A stretch of 64,000 nt of DNA from an uncultured Clostridia bacterium (GTDB lineage: Bacteria > Bacillota > Clostridia > Christensenellales > Aristaeellaceae), in the NCBI GenBank assembly GCA_937894675.1, contig CALCQO010000012.1:1-64000 (forward strand), read 5' to 3'. Below, piece by piece: positions 16,229 through 24,062 of this stretch. Every line of letters begins with the position of its first letter. Within the stretch, counting starts at the first letter, position 1. The translations under genes and the position numbers were made by a program. The notes under the pieces are model-generated. The model was given only the letters and a program-made list of their open reading frames with translations, did not search any database and was not told the DNA's origin.

Positions 16229-16257
16229 TTGCTAAAAACCCGTTGATGGGGTATATT
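16229..16257 (+). promoter_or_regulatory. sigma-A promoter of groES-groEL
   Basis: TTGCTA (16229-16234), 17 bases, TATATT (16252-16257), placed so that transcription would begin at or just before the CIRCE element. Confidence 0.85.
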
Positions 16258-16270
16258 ACTCATCGAGAGG

Positions 16271-16297
16271 TTAGCACTCATATATCGAGAGTGCTAA
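16271..16297 (+). promoter_or_regulatory. CIRCE operator (HrcA site)
   Basis: A perfect TTAGCACTC / GAGTGCTAA inverted repeat with a 9-base spacer, the known operator of the heat-shock repressor HrcA. It implies an hrcA gene elsewhere in the genome. Confidence 0.98.
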
Positions 16298-16323
16298 CAA
16301 GAAGAGTAACAGGAGGCTATGAA

Positions 16324-16611
16324 ATGACAATCAAACCCTTGGGCGACCGCGTCGTCATCAAGAATGTGGAAGTGGAAGAAACAACCAAGAGCGGCATTAT
16401 TTTAACAGGCGCCGCCAAAGAGAAGCCCCAGATGGCGGAAGTCATCGCTGTGGGCCCCGGCGGCAATGTGGACGGCAAGGAAATCACCATGCATGTGAAA
16501 AAGGGCCAGAAGGTGATTTATTCCAAGTACGCCGGCACCGAAGTGAAGCTGGATGGCGACGAGCTGATTATCGTGCGCCAGAACGACATCCTCGCGGTTG
16601 TTGAGAAATAA
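16324..16611 (+). CDS. groES: co-chaperonin GroES
   Basis: A 95-residue cap for the GroEL folding chamber. MTIKPLGDRVVIKNVEVEETTKSGIIL is the conserved N-terminus, with the mobile loop that contacts GroEL at about residues 17-33, and YSKYAGTEVKLDGDELIIVRQNDILAVV is the conserved C-terminus. Length is standard. CAGGAGG lies 7 bases before the ATG. groEL follows after 21 bases. The operon is repressed through the CIRCE element and should be induced by heat. Confidence 0.98.
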   Translation: MTIKPLGDRVVIKNVEVEETTKSGIILTGAAKEKPQMAEVIAVGPGGNVDGKEITMHVKKGQKVIYSKYAGTEVKLDGDELIIVRQNDILAVVEK

Positions 16612-16632
16612 GCAGGAAGAAGGAGATATACA

Positions 16633-18264
16633 ATGGCAAAGCAAATTAAATTCGGCGAAGATGCCCGCCGCGCACTGGAAACAGGCATCAACACCCTGGC
16701 CGACACGGTCAAGATTACCCTGGGCCCCAAGGGCCGCAACGTGGTGCTGGACAAGAAGTACGGCGCCCCCACCATCACCAATGACGGTGTGACCATCGCC
16801 AAGGAAATCGACCTGGAAGATGCCTTTGAGAATATGGGCGCCCAGCTGATTAAAGAAGTAGCCACCAAGACCAACGACGTGGCGGGCGATGGCACCACCA
16901 CCGCCACCCTGCTGGCCCAGGCCATCGTGCGCGAGGGCCTCAAAAACCTGGCCGCCGGCGCCAACCCCATGGGGCTGAAGCAAGGCATCGAGAAGGCCAC
17001 CGCCGCCGCCGTGGAAGGGCTGAAGGAAATCTCCCAGCCCATCAAGAGCAAGACCTCCATCGCCCAGGTTGCCGCCATTTCCGCCGGCGACGAGGAAATC
17101 GGCCAGCTGATCAGCGACGCCATGGACGTGGTGGGCAAGGACGGCGTCATCACCGTGGAAGAAAGCAAAACCATGAAGACCGACCTGACCACCGTGGAAG
17201 GCATGCAGTTCGACCGCGGCTACACCAGCGCCTACATGGTAACCGACACCGACAAGATGGAAGCGGTGCTGGACAACCCCTACATCCTGATTACCGACAA
17301 GAAAATCAGCAACATCCAGGAAATCCTGCCCGTGCTGGAAAAGGTTGTGCAGGCCGGCCGTAAGCTGATGATCATCGCCGAGGATGTGGAAGGCGAAGCC
17401 CTGGCCACCCTGGTTGTCAACAAGCTGCGCGGCACCTTCACCTGCGTTGCCGTCAAGGCCCCCGGCTTTGGCGACCGCCGCAAGGAAATGCTGCGGGACA
17501 TCGCCATCTTAACCGGCGGCGAAGTAATCAGCGACGAGCTGGGCCTGGAGCTGAAGGAAACCTCCCTGGAGCAGTTGGGCCAGGCCAAGACGGTGAAAGT
17601 GGACAAGGAAAACACCACCATCATCGACGGCGCCGGCGAAAAGAGCGAGATTGAAGCCCGCGTCAGCCAGATTAAGACCCAGGTTGCCGAAACCACCAGC
17701 GACTACGACAAGGAAAAGCTGCAGGAGCGTCTGGCCAAGCTGGCCGGCGGTGTCGCCGTCATCAACGTAGGCGCGGCCACCGAAGTGGAAATGAAGGAGC
17801 GCAAAATGCGCATTGAGGATGCCCTGGCTGCCACCCGCGCGGCCGTGGAAGAAGGCATCGTACCCGGCGGCGGCGTGGCCCTGCTCAACGCCTCCGACAA
17901 GGTGAAGGACCTGCTGACCAAGACCACCGGCGATGTGAAGACCGGCGTGCAGATCGTGCTGCGCGCGGTGGAAGAGCCCGTGCGCCAGATTGCCTCCAAC
18001 GGCGGCATCGAAGGCAGCGTCATCATCGACACCATCCGCCGCAGCCGCAAGAAGGGCTATGGCTACGACGTGGCCAAGGGCGAGTATGTGGACATGATGG
18101 AGCGGGGCATCATCGACCCCACCAAGGTGAGCCGCAGCGCGCTGCAGAACGCGGCCAGCATCGGCGCCATGGTGCTGACCACCGAGAGCCTGGTGACCGA
18201 CATCCCCGAACCCGAGCCGGCCATGCCCGCGGGCGGCGGCGGCGGTATGGGGGGAATGTATTGA
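16633..18264 (+). CDS. groEL: chaperonin GroEL
   Basis: A 543-residue ATP-dependent folding chaperone forming a double heptamer ring. The ATP site GDGTTTATLLAQAI (about residues 85-98), the apical domain and the terminal GGGGMGGMY tail, variant of the usual GGM repeat, are all present. It is complete and of normal length. AGAAGGAGATAT precedes the ATG. Unlike many GroEL genes it is followed not by a single simple terminator but by a long series of hairpins (18279-18515). Confidence 0.98.
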   Translation: MAKQIKFGEDARRALETGINTLADTVKITLGPKGRNVVLDKKYGAPTITNDGVTIAKEIDLEDAFENMGAQLIKEVATKTNDVAGDGTTTATLLAQAIVREGLKNLAAGANPMGLKQGIEKATAAAVEGLKEISQPIKSKTSIAQVAAISAGDEEIGQLISDAMDVVGKDGVITVEESKTMKTDLTTVEGMQFDRGYTSAYMVTDTDKMEAVLDNPYILITDKKISNIQEILPVLEKVVQAGRKLMIIAEDVEGEALATLVVNKLRGTFTCVAVKAPGFGDRRKEMLRDIAILTGGEVISDELGLELKETSLEQLGQAKTVKVDKENTTIIDGAGEKSEIEARVSQIKTQVAETTSDYDKEKLQERLAKLAGGVAVINVGAATEVEMKERKMRIEDALAATRAAVEEGIVPGGGVALLNASDKVKDLLTKTTGDVKTGVQIVLRAVEEPVRQIASNGGIEGSVIIDTIRRSRKKGYGYDVAKGEYVDMMERGIIDPTKVSRSALQNAASIGAMVLTTESLVTDIPEPEPAMPAGGGGGMGGMY

Positions 18265-18614
18265 GCCGCTGACGCGGCCGGCGTAAAATCTTCGATTTTC
18301 CGCCGATAGACGGGGGTTTTCCAATTTCCCCTGTGGGCTGACGCCCACGGGCGGGGAAATTGCAAGGAATCTTTGCCTGCGGCAAAGGCCCCGCCCACCC
18401 GGCGAAGCCGGGTGATACGAATGAAACAGGGGCATCCTGCCCCTGTACCCCTGGTAGATTAGTTAATATAGATAAAGCGCCTTCGCGAAAGCGGAGGCGC
18501 TTTGCTTTGCAAAGCGGCCTCCGGGGACGCGGGTGTTTGGGGATCTGCGCGGTGGGGTTGGTATGGTTTAGATCTTTGGTTGTTGTGCCGCGCCGGAATG
18601 GAGTGCTGTTGGTT
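18265..18614. repeat. gene-free stretch with six consecutive hairpins downstream of groEL
   Basis: No gene is visible. In order: CGGCG..AAAATC/GATTTT..CGCCG (18279-18305); a compound stem CAATTTCCCC/GGGGAAATTG enclosing GTGGGC/GCCCAC (18322-18362); CTTTGCC/GGCAAAG (18371-18387); CACCCGGC/GCCGGGTG (18396-18414); ACAGGGGCA/TGCCCCTGT (18426-18446); AAAGCGCC/GGCGCTTT with inner CGC/GCG (18474-18503), followed by the palindrome GCTTTGCAAAGC. The sixth could act as terminator for groEL. Bases 18516-18614 show nothing further. Confidence 0.7.
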
Positions 18615-19487
18615 TTATTCTTGTTGTCCGTTCGCTTCGGGATAGGCTTTCAGCAACGCTTCATTGGCGAGGAGCAGTTTCTGGTAGTAGGCTTCGTAGG
18701 CGGGGCTTAGTTTGCGCATGGCGGGGAGGAATACATCATTGTAGCCATTTTGCTGGTTCAGTTTTTTCATTTCCATCATCAGGCGGTAGCCGGGGGTCGC
18801 CTGGTAGGCCGGTGTCTGTCTGATGGACAGGTAGGCTTCCATGGCTTCCTTGTTTTCCGCCAGATATTTTTCCGGGTTTTCCGCGGCTTGCCGCAGGCTT
18901 TGGGACACATTGTGGATGTCCTCCTGGCTGATGGTTAACATGGTTTCTTCCACCTCCGACAGCAAGGCTGGGGGGATGGACATGTCCACGTTGTCAAGAA
19001 AATCTACAACGGTGTCAAAGGCATCCTGTTGCTCTCGGGTGGTGACGGGCTCCTGCAGGTAGGGGGCAAAATGGGCCAGGGCGTATTGGCCGAAGAGGCC
19101 GGGGAATTTGTCCAGCATGCGCCTCAGGATGGATTGCCGCCTGTCCAGCTGTTCCGCCTGGGCCTGCATGCTTTGCCAATCACCTGTGGCGGCCAGTGTT
19201 TGCAGCAGTTTCTGTTTTTCTGTCAGGGTTTCCAGATTCAGATTCCCCTGGGCGGCCAGTTTCCGCAGGCTTTGCTTTTCGTCCCCCGTCAGCACATCCC
19301 GGATATCCCGGATGGTCAGCCCCAGGCTCCTAAGGGCGGCGATCCGCCGCAGCCGCCGCACATCCTGCATGGAATAGTCCCGATAGCCATTCTCCAGCAC
19401 CCGGGGGCTGATGAGGCCCTGTTCCTCATAGTATGCCGCGGCTTTCCTCGTTACGCCGCATGCCTTGCACGCTTCCAGTATGTACAT
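18615..19487 (-). CDS. MerR family transcriptional regulator
   Basis: A 290-residue regulator. The N-terminal MerR winged helix is at residues 1-70 (CGVTRKAAAYYEEQGLISPRVLENGYRDYS, then RRLRRIAALRSLGLTIRDI), followed by the dimer helix and a long, all-helical effector region up to residue 290, larger than in simple MerR proteins and of unknown ligand. No cysteine cluster for metals is visible in the effector part. MYILEA at 19487 was chosen because GGAGGTGG lies just upstream. A promoter with the MerR-type 19-base spacer precedes it, so it probably controls its own gene. Confidence 0.88.
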   Translation of the reverse strand: MYILEACKACGVTRKAAAYYEEQGLISPRVLENGYRDYSMQDVRRLRRIAALRSLGLTIRDIRDVLTGDEKQSLRKLAAQGNLNLETLTEKQKLLQTLAATGDWQSMQAQAEQLDRRQSILRRMLDKFPGLFGQYALAHFAPYLQEPVTTREQQDAFDTVVDFLDNVDMSIPPALLSEVEETMLTISQEDIHNVSQSLRQAAENPEKYLAENKEAMEAYLSIRQTPAYQATPGYRLMMEMKKLNQQNGYNDVFLPAMRKLSPAYEAYYQKLLLANEALLKAYPEANGQQE

Positions 19488-19506
19488 CCTTCCACCTCCC
19501 GCACTC

Positions 19507-19537
19507 AGCATACACCCCTCCCCAAGGGGACAGTCAA
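19507..19537 (-). promoter_or_regulatory. MerR-type promoter with 19-base spacer
   Basis: On the minus strand TTGACT (19537-19532) and TATGCT (19512-19507) are 19 bases apart, and the spacer holds the palindrome TCCCC-TT-GGGGA (19530-19519). Long spacers with a dyad are the hallmark of MerR-controlled promoters. Confidence 0.7.
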
Positions 19538-19582
19538 GGGGCTTTTTCATTTGTCTGTCGCGCCCTATACATGGTTTATACA

Positions 19583-19678
19583 CCCCAAAGAAATATTGGA
19601 TAATTCTTTGGGGATTTCAATTTTTTTGCAAACATATGTTCCTGTATTTATACTCCAAAGAACTGAATATTTCTTTGG
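19583..19678. repeat. two CCAAAGAA palindromes in the intergenic region
   Basis: CCCCAAAGAA / TTCTTTGGGG (19583-19592, 19604-19613; 11-base spacer) and CCAAAGAA / TTCTTTGG (19655-19662, 19671-19678; 8-base spacer) are perfect. Their centres are about 68 bases apart. They lie in an AT-rich gap between the MerR gene and the pilin-like gene and could be operators or hairpins. Confidence 0.65.
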
Positions 19679-19722
19679 TAGAATAAAGCATTTCAATATT
19701 TCAACGAATTTTCAATAAATGG

Positions 19723-19751
19723 TTGCATTTTGTACTTAGCTTTGTTATATT
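19723..19751 (+). promoter_or_regulatory. sigma-A-type promoter before the pilin-like gene
   Basis: TTGCAT (19723-19728), 17 bases, TATATT (19746-19751). The predicted start is at about 19758, which leaves almost no leader before the reading frame. Confidence 0.55.
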
Positions 19752-19767
19752 ACACTATATGTAGATT

Positions 19768-20265
19768 TTGAGAGGCTTGTTGCTAGTGGAAACTTTGGCT
19801 GCAGTATTGGTGTTATTATTCATGATCGCCGCCCTCGCCACGATGGGCTACTGTTCCGTCTCCCGCCAAAGGGAGCACAGCCAGGTTGAGCGCATGCGCA
19901 CCACCGATATGTACAAACGCCTCTACCGGCAAATGACCCAGCTGAACAACCACGCGGTGGATCAGATTATCATCGAGTCCAGCGGCGTTACCGTAACCAG
20001 CGTCTACCCGGCCCACACGCTGCTGAGCTTTGGTTTCAAACAGAACGGCAATGCCTGCCGCAACTGCGACACCGCCCGCCTGGTGGCCCACAGCCTGGCC
20101 AGCGATTTTTCCATCCTGGGGGACTCGGACACCTACAAGCTGTCCCGCTACCGCATCTACCGCCTCAACGGCCGCAAGGAGTATGGATACGCCTACACCA
20201 TGCGCCGCGCCTGCAAGGACAGAATCTTCGAGTACCACGACAGCCGCCAGCTGCGCATCTATTAA
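19768..20265 (+). CDS. orphan type IV pilin-like protein, start uncertain
   Basis: Up to 165 residues. The N-terminus RGLLLVETLAAVLVLLFMIAALA matches a class III prepilin signal: cleavage after Gly, then hydrophobic helix with Glu at position 5. The rest contains a C-x2-C pair (CRNCDTA) and a basic C-terminus. The frame has no ATG: TTG at 19768 gives the full prepilin leader, GTG at 19786 has GAGAGG 10 bases upstream but loses it. An ATG in the same frame at 19759 is followed at once by TAG, which would read MxILRG-LLLVE if that codon were sense. So the gene may use TTG or may be damaged. No pilus assembly genes are near. Confidence 0.55.
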   Translation: MRGLLLVETLAAVLVLLFMIAALATMGYCSVSRQREHSQVERMRTTDMYKRLYRQMTQLNNHAVDQIIIESSGVTVTSVYPAHTLLSFGFKQNGNACRNCDTARLVAHSLASDFSILGDSDTYKLSRYRIYRLNGRKEYGYAYTMRRACKDRIFEYHDSRQLRIY

Positions 20266-20363
20266 TCGAATCTTCCTTTCCTCCTTTTCCCTGACGGCGC
20301 CCGGCGCGCCGCCAGGGTTTTCTTTCTTGCATGGAAAACTAAATTTTTTCTGTTTCCAGACAC

Positions 20364-20393
20364 TGTCACCATTTCTGCTTTCCGACCGTCTAA
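20364..20393 (+). promoter_or_regulatory. candidate ECF-sigma promoter, module 2
   Basis: TGTCACC (20364-20370), 16 bases, CGTCTAA (20387-20393). The spacing and -10 are identical to module 1, and the downstream sequence AGTGAA(A)GGGGGTG is shared too. Confidence 0.65.
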
Positions 20394-20413
20394 CAAGTGA
20401 AAGGGGGTGCGGT

Positions 20414-20932
20414 ATGGACTTTGTTGCGGTACCCGACAATGTCCGCCAACAGGCGCTGGAGCGCCTCGCGCGGGAATACGGCAGCGCGCTGCTGCGCATG
20501 TGCTACGTGTACCTGAAGGACACAGGCCTTGCCGAAGACGCCGCCCAGGACACCCTGCTCAAGGCCTACAGCAGCCTGCATACCCTGCGGGAAAAGCAAA
20601 GCGAAAAAACCTGGCTGATGCGCATTGCCATCAACACCTGCAGGGATTATCTGCGCACCCCATGGATGCGCCGGGTGGACAGGCGGGTGGATATGGATAC
20701 CCTGCCGGAGGAAACCCAAAGCGATCCCCTGCCCGACAGCCAGGTGCTGGACGCCGTGATGGCGCTGCCGCCCAAGTATAAGGATGCGGTGCTGCTGCGC
20801 TACTACCAGGACATGAAACACAAGGACATCGCGGACACCCTTGGCATCTCCATGGATGCCGCGAAAACCCGCCTGAAGCGGGCCAACGAAAAACTGCGCC
20901 GCAAGCTGGAAGGATGGTATTACGATGAATAA
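20414..20932 (+). CDS. ECF-type RNA polymerase sigma factor, module 2
   Basis: A 172-residue ECF sigma factor, close relative of the one at 11361. Region 2 (YGSALLRMCYVYLKDTGLAEDAAQDTLLKAY, KTWLMRIAINTCRDYLR) and region 4 (YYQDMKHKDIADTLGISMDAAKTRLKRANEKLRRKL) are clear. The ATG at 20414 lies 5 bases after the GGGGGTG ribosome site; the frame is open far upstream but through the promoter region. It overlaps the next gene by 8 bases, exactly as in module 1. Confidence 0.9.
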   Translation: MDFVAVPDNVRQQALERLAREYGSALLRMCYVYLKDTGLAEDAAQDTLLKAYSSLHTLREKQSEKTWLMRIAINTCRDYLRTPWMRRVDRRVDMDTLPEETQSDPLPDSQVLDAVMALPPKYKDAVLLRYYQDMKHKDIADTLGISMDAAKTRLKRANEKLRRKLEGWYYDE

Positions 20933-21830
20933 CCCGATAAAAAATGCCATGGATACGAAACTCGCCAGCCTTGCGTGGGACGAGCGGCACAGCCGCAGGC
21001 TGCTGCGCGCCGTCCAGGAAGGAACAAAAATGAAAAAGAAACTACCCCTCAGCCTGGCCATAGCCCTTGGCATGGTGCTGATTGCCGCCGCGGCCTACGC
21101 CGCCCTTACCTTTACCCGCGCCCCCCAGGCGGATGCCGCCTACAAGGCAAGGCAGGCGCTGATGGAAACCTACGGCCTAAGCCCCGCGACCCTGGGCCTG
21201 TTCTACCCGGTGGAAGAGAAAACGGACGGCGGTTGGGTTGTCACCTTCTATGGGGAGGGGCTGGCAAACGGCCTGATTGGCGACTACACCGTCCGCATTC
21301 AAGGGGAGGAAGCGGCCGCCACCTGGACCCACGACAGCGCCGACAAAGCGCTGCTGGACAGCGGCAGCCTTGCTTCCCCCGCCTGGGGGCAGCAGCAGAT
21401 GAAAAAAGCCCTGCTGGAGCCGGAGGCAGCCAACCAGGCCATCGCCCGCTACTATGAAGAACACCCTGAAGAAAGGGGCAAGCCCCCCGCCTTTCAACCG
21501 CCCCAAATTACGCTGAAGGAAGAGGAAAGCTACTGGAACGGCCTGATTATCCAAGAGGGGCAGCCGGACAAGAAAGCCCTGCCCATGGAGGAAGCCCAGG
21601 CCAAAGCCGAAGCCGCCATCATGGAAGAGTTCGCTTTGACTAAGGAGGATTTGCAGGACGCCCTCGTCGAGCACAGCTACCATGCGGTGGTTTCCAAGGC
21701 GCATAACCCCCTGCGGGGCTTCCGGTTCTTCTTTGAAAAGGTCGGCGTGAACCTGGACATCGGCGTGATGATGGACGCCTACACCGGGGAAATCTATACC
21801 ATCGGCATCTTGACAGGCGGCAACGAATAA
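20925..21830 (+). CDS. membrane anti-sigma-like protein, module 2
   Basis: A 301-residue protein with a short cytoplasmic part, one membrane helix at about residues 40-60 (LSLAIALGMVLIAAAAYAAL) and an outer part of about 240 residues. The C-terminal end (GVNLDIGVMMDAYTGEIYTIGI) resembles a PepSY-type repeat, and earlier sequence includes a short EEHPEER stretch. The outer part differs in length and sequence from module 1, while the first 40 residues and gene overlap are alike, so both appear to be anti-sigma proteins with different sensors. Known family not assigned. Confidence 0.7.
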   Translation: MNNPIKNAMDTKLASLAWDERHSRRLLRAVQEGTKMKKKLPLSLAIALGMVLIAAAAYAALTFTRAPQADAAYKARQALMETYGLSPATLGLFYPVEEKTDGGWVVTFYGEGLANGLIGDYTVRIQGEEAAATWTHDSADKALLDSGSLASPAWGQQQMKKALLEPEAANQAIARYYEEHPEERGKPPAFQPPQITLKEEESYWNGLIIQEGQPDKKALPMEEAQAKAEAAIMEEFALTKEDLQDALVEHSYHAVVSKAHNPLRGFRFFFEKVGVNLDIGVMMDAYTGEIYTIGILTGGNE

Positions 21831-21839
21831 CGCACAGCG

Positions 21840-21879
21840 GCAAAAAGCCTGTACTCCCCGCGGAGTACAGGCTTTTTGC
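21840..21879 (+). terminator. strong terminator after ECF module 2
   Basis: A perfect 18-bp stem (21840-21857, 21862-21879) with a 4-base loop whose 3' arm contains TTTTT. Confidence 0.85.
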
Positions 21880-22004
21880 ATGTTGACGAAAGCGGATTGT
21901 TCTGATATTGTTTTTTTCGGACAGTTCATCATATTCGCGCATGCGCCTGGCAGAGGCAACCGGGTTTGGTTTCGCCGCCCTGCCGGGGCAGAAAGGACAA
22001 TTCC

Positions 22005-23168
22005 TTGGAGCAGCACCGCCTGAAAAGGGTTATCGGATGGGAGCCCTTTCTCTTCCTCCTGGGGTTTTTCGCTATCGCCGCCCTGTTTGTTTCCCGGATG
22101 GGCTTTGTCAACACCCTCTCCACCATCATGCAGACAGCCTACAAGCTGCTGCTGGATACTGTGCTGTTCCTGACCGCCATCGCCGTCATCGCGGGGGCTC
22201 TCTCGGGCCTATTGCAGGAGTTTGGCGTGGTGGCGCTGATTGACAAATTGATGACCCCCCTGATGCGCCCCCTGTTCGGCATGCCCGGCGCGGCCAGCAT
22301 CGGCGCCATCACCACCTATATGAGCGACAACCCCGCCATATTGACCCTGGCGGCGGACAAGAACTACCTGCGCTATTTCCACAAATACCAGATGCCCGCG
22401 CTGACCAACCTGGGCACCGCCTTTGGCATGGGCGCCATCATCACCACCTATGTGCTGGGCTTAAGCGCCCTGACGGGGCAGAATTACTTCCTCGCCGCCT
22501 TGGTAGGCAACCTGGGGGCGGTGGTGGGGGCCATCATCTCCACCCGGCTGATGCTGCTGTTTACCAGGCGCCTGTTCGGCGCCGACGCCCAGGCCCTGGA
22601 GGAGGAGCCCCAGCCCCTGCCCCGCACCCACCGCGTCGTGCGCACCGGCTCGGCCGCCTCCCGGTTTCTGGCCTCCATGCTGGACGGGGGAAAAACGGGG
22701 GTGCAGATGGGCATCGACATCATCCCCGGGGTGCTGGTGATCTGCACCTTTGTGATGATGCTGACCGGCCGCCCCGCCGAAAACGGCCTGTACACCGGCG
22801 CGGCCTTTGAGGGCATCGGTCTGCTGCCCGCCCTGGGGGAAAAGCTGCAGGGCATCATCTCCCCCCTGTTCGGCTTAACCAGCGCTGAGGGCATCGCCGT
22901 GCCCATCACCGCCCTGGGTTCCTCCGGCGCGTCGCTGAGCATCGTAACCCGCCTGGTGAAGGAAGGCTTGGCCAACCAGCACGATGTGGCGGTGTTTACC
23001 GCCATGTGCATGTGCATGAGCGGGTACCTGAGCACCCATGTGGCCATGATGAACGCCCTGGGCTACAGCAACCTGACGGGCAAAGCCATCGCCTGCCACA
23101 CCATCGGCGGCCTGCTGGCGGGTGTCAGCGCCCATCTGATATATACGCTGATTGCTCTGGTAGTATAG
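22005..23168 (+). CDS. nucleoside recognition (Gate) domain membrane protein
   Basis: A 387-residue protein with about nine membrane segments, like the CD0519/CD1768 family of clostridial membrane proteins that contain nucleoside-recognition Gate domains. Conserved blocks include MSDNPAILTLAADKNYLRYF, FGMGAIITTYVLGL and ITALGSSGASLSIVTRLV. Such proteins are thought to move a small solute; the substrate is unknown. No ATG lies at the start; TTG at 22005 is chosen because GAAAGGA lies 5 bases upstream. A TTG at 21966 in the same frame is the alternative. It stands alone. Confidence 0.8.
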   Translation: MEQHRLKRVIGWEPFLFLLGFFAIAALFVSRMGFVNTLSTIMQTAYKLLLDTVLFLTAIAVIAGALSGLLQEFGVVALIDKLMTPLMRPLFGMPGAASIGAITTYMSDNPAILTLAADKNYLRYFHKYQMPALTNLGTAFGMGAIITTYVLGLSALTGQNYFLAALVGNLGAVVGAIISTRLMLLFTRRLFGADAQALEEEPQPLPRTHRVVRTGSAASRFLASMLDGGKTGVQMGIDIIPGVLVICTFVMMLTGRPAENGLYTGAAFEGIGLLPALGEKLQGIISPLFGLTSAEGIAVPITALGSSGASLSIVTRLVKEGLANQHDVAVFTAMCMCMSGYLSTHVAMMNALGYSNLTGKAIACHTIGGLLAGVSAHLIYTLIALVV

Positions 23169-23207
23169 GGGATTGTCAAGGGGCTGCCCCTTTCATCCGC
23201 AACGCGA

Positions 23208-23239
23208 AACGGCGCTTTCCTCTGAAAGCGCCGTTTTTT
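23208..23239. terminator. bidirectional terminator between membrane protein gene and recO
   Basis: AACGGCGCTTTC / GAAAGCGCCGTT (23208-23219, 23224-23235), with TTTTTT on the plus side; on the minus side it follows the recO stop. Confidence 0.85.
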
Positions 23240-23264
23240 CTATCAATTGAATTACGGGAAGGAT

Positions 23265-23978
23265 TTACCAGATAATCCTCGGCAGTTTCCTGTCGATATG
23301 GTGCTGCACATAGGCAAGCAGTGTGTCCAGGGGCGGGCTGTCAATGGGGGGTGTTTTGTCGATGCCCTGTACCAGCACCTGCCGCAGCCAGGAAAGCTGC
23401 CCTGCCGTTACATACATGGTGCCCGGAGCGTTGCCCTTGCACGCCCCGCAGCGGATGCCCCCCATCTCGGCGTCCAAAAAGGCGCTTTCCTCCCCCATCT
23501 GCCTGCCGCAGGCAACGCAGTGGTTGAGGCGGGGCTTGAAGCCCTCGATGACGCTGATGTGCAGCAGAAACGCCGCCGTCACGGCGCTGTTGTCGTATTC
23601 CCCATAGGCCAGGCGGCTTAAGGAACGGGCCAGCAGGATGTACAAATGCTCCGCCGGCTCTTCCTTCTGGGCGGCCGCCTCCGCCGCCGCCAGCATCACC
23701 GCCCCGTGGCTAAGCCGGGTCACGTCATTCCGCAAGGGAAAAAAGCTGTCGCCCAGGGCAAAGGAGGTAAGGGTCTCGTGTCCCTTGCCCTGGTAGGTAA
23801 TGTATTCCCCCATGGTGAACAGCTCGCAGGCGGAGAGCAGCGGGCTTTTCACCTTCCGGCAGCCCCGGGCGGTCACATCCACCCGGCCGCGCTTGGGGGT
23901 CAGCAAAGACAGGATGCGGTCGTTATCCCGGTAATCTATCCGGCGCAGTACAATGCCCTGGGTGGTGTTGTACGCCAC
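23265..23978 (-). CDS. recO: DNA repair protein RecO
   Basis: A 237-residue recombination mediator that helps load RecA on SSB-coated single strands. The N-terminal OB fold (QGIVLRRIDYRDNDRILSLLTPKRGRVDV) and the zinc-finger cysteines (CVACGRQ and RCGACKG) are present; length is standard. The start codon is GTG at 23978 with AAAGGAG 7 bases upstream. It follows a DegV gene on the same strand after an 84-base gap with a weak hairpin. Confidence 0.93.
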   Translation of the reverse strand: MAYNTTQGIVLRRIDYRDNDRILSLLTPKRGRVDVTARGCRKVKSPLLSACELFTMGEYITYQGKGHETLTSFALGDSFFPLRNDVTRLSHGAVMLAAAEAAAQKEEPAEHLYILLARSLSRLAYGEYDNSAVTAAFLLHISVIEGFKPRLNHCVACGRQMGEESAFLDAEMGGIRCGACKGNAPGTMYVTAGQLSWLRQVLVQGIDKTPPIDSPPLDTLLAYVQHHIDRKLPRIIW

Positions 23979-24007
23979 GGCGCTCTCCTTTCTTCAGATG
24001 GCGCAAC

Positions 24008-24026
24008 AGCCCGGAGTATCCGGGCT
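24008..24026 (-). terminator. weak hairpin between DegV and recO
   Basis: AGCCCGGA / TCCGGGCT with a 3-base loop. No T-run follows on the minus strand, so it may only attenuate transcription into recO. Confidence 0.4.
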
Positions 24027-24062
24027 GAAGATAGGAAAATCACAATCAATTGTATGCCAGGG

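Noticed and set aside
20030..20413. Upstream extension of the second ECF sigma frame
   Set aside because: Runs through the pilin-like gene, ECF promoter and ribosome site; similarity starts at ATG 20414.
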